This document shows positions 58,216 through 64,000 of a stretch of DNA of 64,000 nt, one piece after another (positions within the stretch are counted from its first letter, which is position 1; the number at the start of each line of letters is the position of its first letter). The notes under the pieces were generated by a model that saw nothing but the letters and a program-made list of their open reading frames with translations, was not told the origin of the DNA and did not search any database. The position numbers were made by a program, and so were the translations under genes. The stretch covers positions 31,950 to 95,949 of the forward strand of contig JASHNQ010000041.1 of the NCBI GenBank assembly GCA_030041545.1, in the 5' to 3' direction. The DNA comes from a candidate division FCPU426 bacterium (GTDB lineage: Bacteria; Oederibacteriota; Muellerivitia; Muellerivitales; Muellerivitaceae).

Positions 58216-58785
58216 TTATACCTCCTTATTTGTAGTTTGATCGGGCAAAAAAGTCTTATTACTTGAATCGCCCTTGTAGAAATCCCGTGCCCACTGGAGT
58301 TGGACATCTCCATTAGGGTGATCCCACTGAAGAACGTCCCTGAAAAGTTGAAACCAGTCGAGCGGGTGTTCATTGGCCTTAAGCAGGCTGATGGCGTGGC
58401 GTAGATGCCCATCCAGGTCTTCAGCGTCGGCGTTGAGCAACGCGACAAAACGGGCTTCCATGCTGTCGCTTTTTTTCTTAAGAGGCCTAAACGCTCGTCC
58501 CATTGTCCATATCTCCGTCCATTTCTTCCCGTTTGCCTCTCGTTTCACGGGATTCTTATGTTTGGGATGCATGCCGAAAAGCGTCGCCGTCAAATAGTAC
58601 CAGTGGTCATCCCACTTGCTTTCCGGCAAATACGGCACGACGTGCTTATGCACGCGCGCCATCTCAGCCGGTTTCCTGCCCAAACCGCTGCGCAGTTCCG
58701 CAAGTGCCCCTCGATTTTCCTGCCCTTCTCGGCCCAGGCTCAGCAGGTAGCCAATGAAAGCCTTTTGTCTGTCGTCAAGGCTCAT
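58216..58785 (-). CDS. cse2: Cse2 (CasB), Cascade small subunit
   Basis: This 189-aa, all-helical protein matches Cse2: FIGYLLSLGREGQENRGALA, ELRSGLGRKPAEM, YYLTATLFGMHPKHK and the conserved FVALLNADAEDLDGHLRHAI. It binds the non-target strand in type I-E Cascade. It overlaps cse1 by four bases and is four bases before cas7e. Confidence 0.92.
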   Translation of the reverse strand: MSLDDRQKAFIGYLLSLGREGQENRGALAELRSGLGRKPAEMARVHKHVVPYLPESKWDDHWYYLTATLFGMHPKHKNPVKREANGKKWTEIWTMGRAFRPLKKKSDSMEARFVALLNADAEDLDGHLRHAISLLKANEHPLDWFQLFRDVLQWDHPNGDVQLQWARDFYKGDSSNKTFLPDQTTNKEV

Positions 58786-60413
58786 TTTTTCTTGCCTCCT
58801 TTCATTTTTCTTTTTGCCTTGTCCTTTTTCTGCGGCAAAGGCACAAGGTCGTTGTCATTAAAATCCGTTCGGACCCGCGCGACAGCCTGAATGGCTCGGG
58901 CGGTTGTCCCAAGGGAGCGGATGCTTTCCCCTAATGCCTGTTTTGCCTCCGTTTTCACTTGTTCTCGCCAGGCATTCGTCGCTGATTGTTGCTCATCGGG
59001 CTTCCAGCCGCTGTCCGTTTCATCCCAGTCATTGGGCAGGTTTTGCAAAAGCGCAATGAAATGTCTCTCCATTCGAGCCCAGTAGGAAGGCCGGGGATCC
59101 ATCACATCAGCCACCCTAGTGACTTCGTCCTTATCAGGTTTCCTTCCGTCAGGTTTCTCCGCGTCAGGGCTAAGATAGAGTATGGCAATCCTGCGCGTAC
59201 GCTGGTTAAGCTCAATCGCAGCTTGCTCAGCCTTTTGCAATAGTTGACCTAGCCGTTCAATCAAATTTGAATCATCCAGCAATGCGACCGATATCGGCAA
59301 TCGATCATGCCTCCAAAGCAAGAACTTGCCCGCTTTTTGAGGAGCCGATGCTAAACCAACGACATGCGCAACGAATTGTTTTTCTGTTGGTATCATTCCT
59401 TCCAAACGGGCTTTGACAATAAGATTGAAGCATTCTGGCCGCCGCTCGTCGCTTTGAGCCGCCGGTATCATGAAGATGGAATTAGCATCCCTCCACGCGG
59501 CTTTACTACTGCTCAATGACAATGCCGATATACCCTCTACTTTTGATTTTCGATACACTTTCATCGGATCACCTGGGGATTTATCTGCCGAGCGCCCCTG
59601 TGTAAAAAACATTCTTGAGAGAGCACCATTCTCTGGAAGGAAACGTATCAAGCGGCTTTGCCAAGTAAAGCGGTCAACTATGCCAGCGGAAGATACCGTT
59701 ATCTTTTTTTTACCTTTTTGTCGGTCCCGGTTTTTATGTGGATTGCCGATCTCCCAAGGGGGTAAAGAATCATCATTAGTAGGGACTAGATTAATCGTCA
59801 GTGTGTCGAACAAGGTTTTGCCCTGAAGCCAAATATTCATGCCGCGCAGAGCAATCGCATCAGCGGAATATGGCAAAGTTTCATTTACTTTGTTTATCTT
59901 TGCATCCCCGCTTCTGCCAAATCCTAAAGCGAATGATTGACAAGCTATGAGTTGTTTTGCGGCCTGAGAGAGCGTCCATTCGGCATCTTTCTCGTCACCG
60001 GAATGATCAAAAAGCGTGGCGTTATTGCCACTTACGCACTCAGTTGCAAGACGGGTAACAGAGACCGCCTTTTTCGTTTCTAATTCTGCCATTTGAAAAA
60101 ACGGCATTTTATCGTCGAGAAGGTAGAAGCGCTTTTGATAGGCGTCGAGGTATTTCTTAATACCGATCTCTTTAAAACAACCCGTTTTTAACAGAACCTT
60201 CCAAGCACTCATATCCGACGGCCCTTCATAAACACGATACAAAATCGCAAGCAGAAGCCTGTGGATCGCTACGGTGACCAAAGGCGAGTCATCACATATT
60301 TCTTGCAATTCGTGCGCCTTCAAGAAGGTTTCACGAATGCCGTACTCCACACGCTGGCCATTAAGGTCAATACACGGAATCCAAGATTCCTCTATCAAAT
60401 TAAATTCAGCCAT
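58782..60413 (-). CDS. cas8e: Cas8e (Cse1/CasA), Cascade large subunit
   Basis: This 543-aa protein recognises the PAM and recruits Cas3. The start (MAEFNLIEESWIPC) is typical, with LLLAILYRVYEG and the C-terminal helical bundle region. The ATG at 60413 has AAGGGG eight bases upstream. An in-frame GTG at 60422 overlaps the cas3 stop and is an alternative. The C-terminal ~15 residues are Lys-rich (KKDKAKRKMKGGKKK). Confidence 0.93.
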   Translation of the reverse strand: MAEFNLIEESWIPCIDLNGQRVEYGIRETFLKAHELQEICDDSPLVTVAIHRLLLAILYRVYEGPSDMSAWKVLLKTGCFKEIGIKKYLDAYQKRFYLLDDKMPFFQMAELETKKAVSVTRLATECVSGNNATLFDHSGDEKDAEWTLSQAAKQLIACQSFALGFGRSGDAKINKVNETLPYSADAIALRGMNIWLQGKTLFDTLTINLVPTNDDSLPPWEIGNPHKNRDRQKGKKKITVSSAGIVDRFTWQSRLIRFLPENGALSRMFFTQGRSADKSPGDPMKVYRKSKVEGISALSLSSSKAAWRDANSIFMIPAAQSDERRPECFNLIVKARLEGMIPTEKQFVAHVVGLASAPQKAGKFLLWRHDRLPISVALLDDSNLIERLGQLLQKAEQAAIELNQRTRRIAILYLSPDAEKPDGRKPDKDEVTRVADVMDPRPSYWARMERHFIALLQNLPNDWDETDSGWKPDEQQSATNAWREQVKTEAKQALGESIRSLGTTARAIQAVARVRTDFNDNDLVPLPQKKDKAKRKMKGGKKK

Positions 60414-60418
60414 TTCTA

Positions 60419-63112
60419 TCACCCCTTCCCCTTTTCAATGACAACTCCCAGTCCTTCGTCCACTGTTAACAAGTAATTCCCGACCCTTCCTTGATATCTT
60501 TCATCAAGCCGCAAGATGCGGGAATAGCGAAGATAGGCGTTGTCAGCCCATTCTTGGGGAGGCTTCTGGTCAAGCAAGGCGCTAAAGATTCCCTTGTGGC
60601 TTAACTTCACCGACCGATCAAGCAGTGAGCGGACTTCCGAAATATTGGGCTTAGGCTTAAGGGCCACATCTTGAGGCAACATCACGACTGATATGGAGGG
60701 ATCGCCCAAACGCGTAGCCGCCCTGACGGTCTTGTGAACTTTTGGGTCGTCGTCATCAAGCAGTTGCATATTGAACCCCTCAATGAGGTCGGAAGGGTCC
60801 ATGGGTCCAGACACTAATAGATTTCTTGCGGCACTTATGGAAGCGAGGCGATCACCTTCCATATTTTGAAATGCGTTTTCGAGGGCTTTTTTCCATTCTT
60901 GACCGCAAACTGGTTCTTCCTCTCCATAGGCCGATTCCACCAATTCCTCTATTTCTTTCGGGATTTTGATTTCATCACGTTTGCCAAGGACAAAAAGCGT
61001 GCGCAAAAGGATGTAACGGTCGTAAACAATTTCAATGCCCCTACCAAATGAATCCGGCGGCGGATCATCCACTTTGACATCGCAAAGTACGGTGAACTGT
61101 GGTTCCTTTAGGCTGTCTGGGCGGCAGCGTGAATGACGATGCAGCCTGCCACAACGTTGGAGGAGCAGGTCTATAGGGGCTAACTCCGAAAGCATGAGAT
61201 CAAAATCCAGGTCAAGGCTTTGTTCGATGACTTGGGTTGCCACCAGCACGGCTCGTGTGGGGCGATGCGGGTTTGGGTTTGCATAAGCGCCATCCGCCTG
61301 CTTTTCACCCTTGCCGAACTTGCGGATGACCTCTTTTTCACGCTCCCGCCGCCATTTTTGCAATGTGCGGGCATGGAAAAGCAGGCACTCGGTATCCTTT
61401 AGGCTGTCTTTCAGGTATTGATAAACCTCAATGGATCGGTCCACCGTATTGCAGATGACCGCAGCGCAGCCGCCATCCTTTAGTTGCTGGGCCATGGTGG
61501 TGGTCAGGATTTGTAGGTCTGGTGCGGCAAATCGTATTTTGATATCCACCTGTTCTTCCGTGGGAATCTCTACACACAACGGAGCGTTGCCTGTTTGGAC
61601 ATCGGGATAGTGGCGCGGACCGGCCACGGATATTCGGGGATAAGGCTTATATTCAATATCGTTACTTCCTGAATAGGCTTTGACCAGTTCCTTCCGCTTA
61701 GTTTCGGGAAGAGTTGCAGAGAGCAGGATAACGGTGCAATTCACCTCAGCCAGCCAATGAAGAAGCCGCCCGAGGATCGTGCTCATGTAGGCGTCATAGG
61801 CATGAACCTCGTCAAAGATGACCACCTTGCCCGCTAGGCCGAAAAGCCTTACGAACCAATGCCTTGTTTGAAGAACGCTCAAAAGGCTTTGATCAATGGT
61901 GCCGACTCCGAAAGGCGCGAGAAGCGTTCGTTTCTTGGCGGTGAACCATGACTGGGCTTCCAGATCACCCTCTTTATTACCATCCTCCCCGACACTCGCC
62001 GGTTTGAACTCCAAAACCTCGCCTTCTTTCGTCGCCTTCTTTTGAGCGAGTAAGGCGTCACTATGTACGAGTTGCAGGTTAAGCTTGCCCTTGTGCCCGC
62101 GATGCCTCAGGTAGTCATCCAAGACTCTCTCAAACATCGCGTTCCCAGTTGCCTGGGTCGGCATGGCGACATACATGCCCCGCGCCCAATCCCTGCACAT
62201 CGCCAAGTCTGCGGCATAAAACGCCGCCTCGGTCTTTCCCCGGCCCATTGGCGCCTCAATGATCATGAGATACGGCGAGCTCTGTTTCGACGCCAGTTGA
62301 ATTACGGCAGATTGAAGAGGGTTGGGCATGAAGCCCTTAAAAACATCTTCGAACTTTGCTTCCTTAGCGAAAACCACCGCCGGCAGCCAGCCTAGCTTCT
62401 CAAGGGCTTTTTGCGCCTGACTTTGCGCCTTTGTCCAATAGTCCAACGTGTTGATTACATTCTCGTTTCCATGTCCAACAGCGCATGGGAAGAAATCCTG
62501 ATTCGAACCAATCCAGTCCACCATTGAAATAAATCCGGCGAGTGTTGGGACAACAGATGGATCGGTGATCTCCTGATGAGTGGTTTGCTTTAAGTCAAAC
62601 TTTACGACTTCGGCTAATTTTTGAAGCAACTCTTGTCGAGCCTCATCCCAGTATCGGTTGCCAAGTGTATCCACACCCAGTTGGAGGTCGGCTGATCGCG
62701 GAAAAATACCGTGATGACCTCCGGCAATCTGACCCAAAGCGGTGGAAGCGGAGCAAGGGCCAAGAAGTTTTCGCAGGAAATAGGCTGTCACAAAACCATG
62801 GGGACGATTTTGGTCATTTTGGGAAAATTGAAATCCGGAACTTTGTGACAACTTCGACAATTCAGGGATTTTTTTTTGGAATCCAGGGCTTGCTTTGCCA
62901 ATATCGTGTGCGCCTGACAAAAACGCTACCTTGGAGCGCGCACTGGCTCCAAGTGAACATTCCAGTCTTTTACGAAGAACCTGACTCAGGCAATTATCCC
63001 AAATCTGTTCAGCTACAGCCGCAACATCAAACATGTGGCACACCAATGGATGCCACGCGGGTGAATTTTTTTCGTCCGTTTTTGCCCAAAGACAGGAATA
63101 AGCAGGATTCAT
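60419..63112 (-). CDS. cas3: Cas3 helicase-nuclease, type I-E
   Basis: This 897-aa protein degrades DNA bound by Cascade. The N-terminal HD nuclease has WHPLVCHMFDV and the HD pair in LSGAHDIGKASPGFQ. The SF2 helicase has the Walker A APMGRGKTEAAF, the DEVHAYDAYM box, SATLPETKRKEL (motif III) and TQVIEQSLDLDFDLMLSE with QRCGRLHRH (motif VI). The Met at 63112 (NPAYSCLWAKTDEKNSPAWH) fits the family start, and a TTG at 63127 is an alternative. It heads the interference operon. Confidence 0.95.
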   Translation of the reverse strand: MNPAYSCLWAKTDEKNSPAWHPLVCHMFDVAAVAEQIWDNCLSQVLRKRLECSLGASARSKVAFLSGAHDIGKASPGFQKKIPELSKLSQSSGFQFSQNDQNRPHGFVTAYFLRKLLGPCSASTALGQIAGGHHGIFPRSADLQLGVDTLGNRYWDEARQELLQKLAEVVKFDLKQTTHQEITDPSVVPTLAGFISMVDWIGSNQDFFPCAVGHGNENVINTLDYWTKAQSQAQKALEKLGWLPAVVFAKEAKFEDVFKGFMPNPLQSAVIQLASKQSSPYLMIIEAPMGRGKTEAAFYAADLAMCRDWARGMYVAMPTQATGNAMFERVLDDYLRHRGHKGKLNLQLVHSDALLAQKKATKEGEVLEFKPASVGEDGNKEGDLEAQSWFTAKKRTLLAPFGVGTIDQSLLSVLQTRHWFVRLFGLAGKVVIFDEVHAYDAYMSTILGRLLHWLAEVNCTVILLSATLPETKRKELVKAYSGSNDIEYKPYPRISVAGPRHYPDVQTGNAPLCVEIPTEEQVDIKIRFAAPDLQILTTTMAQQLKDGGCAAVICNTVDRSIEVYQYLKDSLKDTECLLFHARTLQKWRREREKEVIRKFGKGEKQADGAYANPNPHRPTRAVLVATQVIEQSLDLDFDLMLSELAPIDLLLQRCGRLHRHSRCRPDSLKEPQFTVLCDVKVDDPPPDSFGRGIEIVYDRYILLRTLFVLGKRDEIKIPKEIEELVESAYGEEEPVCGQEWKKALENAFQNMEGDRLASISAARNLLVSGPMDPSDLIEGFNMQLLDDDDPKVHKTVRAATRLGDPSISVVMLPQDVALKPKPNISEVRSLLDRSVKLSHKGIFSALLDQKPPQEWADNAYLRYSRILRLDERYQGRVGNYLLTVDEGLGVVIEKGKG

Positions 63113-63442
63113 ATGGGGAGGTTCCAATGCCTTGAACCGCGGGTAGGGAAAAAAGCGTCGGCGGGTGATGACGGAGAATGTACACCCGCGTTACGGCGCT
63201 GGAAAGAAATTTAATGTTACTTTGCGCGTTTGGCTTTGCGGACTTTCACGGTCTTCCCGCGTTTTTTCCTGGAACCGCGCCGTTTATTCCGGTTGGGCGC
63301 CTTCCGGGAACCTGCTTTCCTTCCCGGCCGACTGGAATTCGGGGCCAACCAGGCCGCCTGCCGGTTTATTTAGCACTTGATATCAAAAGTGCTATCACGT
63401 TAATATCAGTTCATGGCCGGGAACTGCGTAGCGGGTCCTGGC
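63113..63442. other. Region upstream of cas3, promoter and possible relic
   Basis: It contains a palindrome at 63371-63394 and, on the minus strand at 63217-63348, a short frame that starts at TTG and encodes a very basic tail (RKAGSRKAPNRNKRRGSRKK, then KTVKVRKAKRAK). No proper start or domain is visible, so this may be the end of a lost gene. The cas3 promoter must lie here. Confidence 0.45.
63371..63394. promoter_or_regulatory. Operator-like palindrome
   Basis: Arms tagcactt (63371-63378) and aagtgcta (63387-63394) flank gatatcaa. The half-site resembles a CIRCE half (TTAGCACTC) and also the GATATC palindromes near antitoxin genes, but no matching regulator or target gene is next to it. 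Confidence 0.4.
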
Positions 63443-63709
63443 CTATTTTTTTGGCAGGACCACCAGTCCCACCCCCTTGTAAGCCCCCTTTTCGTCCCTC
63501 CTCAATTTCCGTTCGATCACCCCAAAAGAAGGGTAAATGTTCTGTTTTCCCAAAATAAACCGGCCGATGGGTGATACGATCAAATCAGCGATTTGAAGGC
63601 CGGCGATGTTCTCGTTTTTATGCCGGCTGGTGACGCTGACAATCCGGTTTTCGATGGTTTTGGCCTTGAGGTAGGCCGTTCCTTGGATTTTCAAATCGGA
63701 ACTATGCAC
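63443..63709 (-). pseudogene. DUF3800 protein, 3' fragment
   Basis: The ~88 codons encode the C-terminal end of a DUF3800 protein: NENIAGLQIADLIVSPIGRF, SFGVIERKLRR, GAYKGVGLVVLP. A full member has ~220-280 residues. The apparent first residues (HSSD) come from the repeat end cggaactatgcactt at 63698-63712, which interrupts the frame. It is most likely a gene truncated by a MITE-like element. Confidence 0.75.
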
Positions 63710-63830
63710 TTCACATACGTTTTCGAAAGAAGGCTTTCGGGCGTTTTTTTATCCCTTCTCCCTTGAGGGGAGAAGGTTAGGATGAGGGTGGTTTTCATAA
63801 GGGAAAGGCACCCCTCACCCTATCTATGGA
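63698..63830. repeat. Repeat debris: MITE end and dispersed palindrome
   Basis: Position 63698-63712 is an exact 15-base copy of the terminal repeat of the MITE at 45856-45958. About 40 bases further is tcccttctcccttgagggga with ggatgagggtg, related to 32187-32226. The second MITE end is not visible within 150 bases. Confidence 0.6.
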
Positions 63831-63850
63831 TAACGTCAACCCCTCATTTC

Positions 63851-64000
63851 ATGAAGGGGTGGCCGGACAAGCCTTCCACCCCATCACGGCATTCATTAGG
63901 GCCGGAGCCGCCATCCTTGGACACCGGCCGTGCGCCGCCCTCAGCACGCTTCGGAACTTGAAGGCCAGATACTTCGCCGTCGCGTGTTTGTAAACCGTCT
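63851..64000 (-). CDS. Possible partial gene at the window edge
   Basis: A minus-strand frame is open from the window edge (TVYKHATAKYLAFKFRSVLR, AAHGRCPRMAAPALMNAVMG) to a TGA near 63851. It has no recognisable domain in the visible ~49 residues and cannot be confirmed without the rest of the sequence. Confidence 0.25.

Noticed and set aside
60419..63112. An undescribed defence helicase
   Set aside because: The HD and SF2 motifs and its place before cse1 identify it as ordinary Cas3.
63370..63395. A CIRCE heat-shock operator
   Set aside because: The half-site TTAGCACTT is close to TTAGCACTC, but the spacing is eight rather than nine and no heat-shock gene follows.

Overview
The window is a GC-rich (roughly 58-60%), gene-dense stretch of a bacterial chromosome, with AT-richer islands at about 16-19 kb and in the cas3-cas7 part of the CRISPR locus. 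There is no tRNA or rRNA to place it. The large number of secreted proteins with Thr/Pro ('TPT') linkers and a C-terminal FlgD/Por-like Ig domain ending in VVLH, AVLH or AIIH, together with PorV-like outer-membrane proteins, suggests an uncultivated lineage with a type IX-like secretion route (FCB-group or a neighbouring candidate phylum). That placement is an inference.

Region 1 (1-9.5 kb) is core metabolism: a heavy-metal-binding domain protein, aconitase, a small zinc-ribbon protein, a metallo-beta-lactamase-fold hydrolase, a minus-strand operon (adenylylsulfate kinase, YfhO-like membrane protein, helical protein), malate dehydrogenase and a DUF1761 membrane protein. Region 2 (9.5-31.7 kb) holds two giant NHL-propeller surface proteins (about 2010 and 2446 aa), each followed by a paralogous small secreted protein. 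It also has an AT-rich operon of TPR and Ig-like secreted proteins, a 775-aa adhesin-like protein, a PilZ protein, a 5'-truncated EamA transporter and a HAD phosphatase.

Region 3 (32.2-46.6 kb) is all on the minus strand and reads as a secretion island. Two ECF sigma/anti-sigma pairs flank two PorV-like/TPR proteins, two stand-alone propeller proteins and a sedolisin protease fused to Kelch repeats. Propeller modules and sorting domains are shared between genes. Both anti-sigma proteins carry a C-terminal domain resembling the sorting domain of the cargo, which suggests that sigma activity could be tied to secretion. One pair is split by nested palindromic elements.

Region 4 (46.6-64 kb) is a defence island. 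It has a toxin-antitoxin-like operon with a frameshifted third gene, a radC 3' remnant, a 47-repeat type I-E CRISPR array, and a complete I-E cas set in canonical order (cas3-cse1-cse2-cas7-cas5-cas6e-cas1-cas2). The set is interrupted between cas6e and cas1 by about 3.3 kb carrying a Phd/VapC-type module, a winged-helix protein, a DUF1016 nuclease and a DUF433/DUF5615 module. A DUF3800 fragment and repeat debris close the window.
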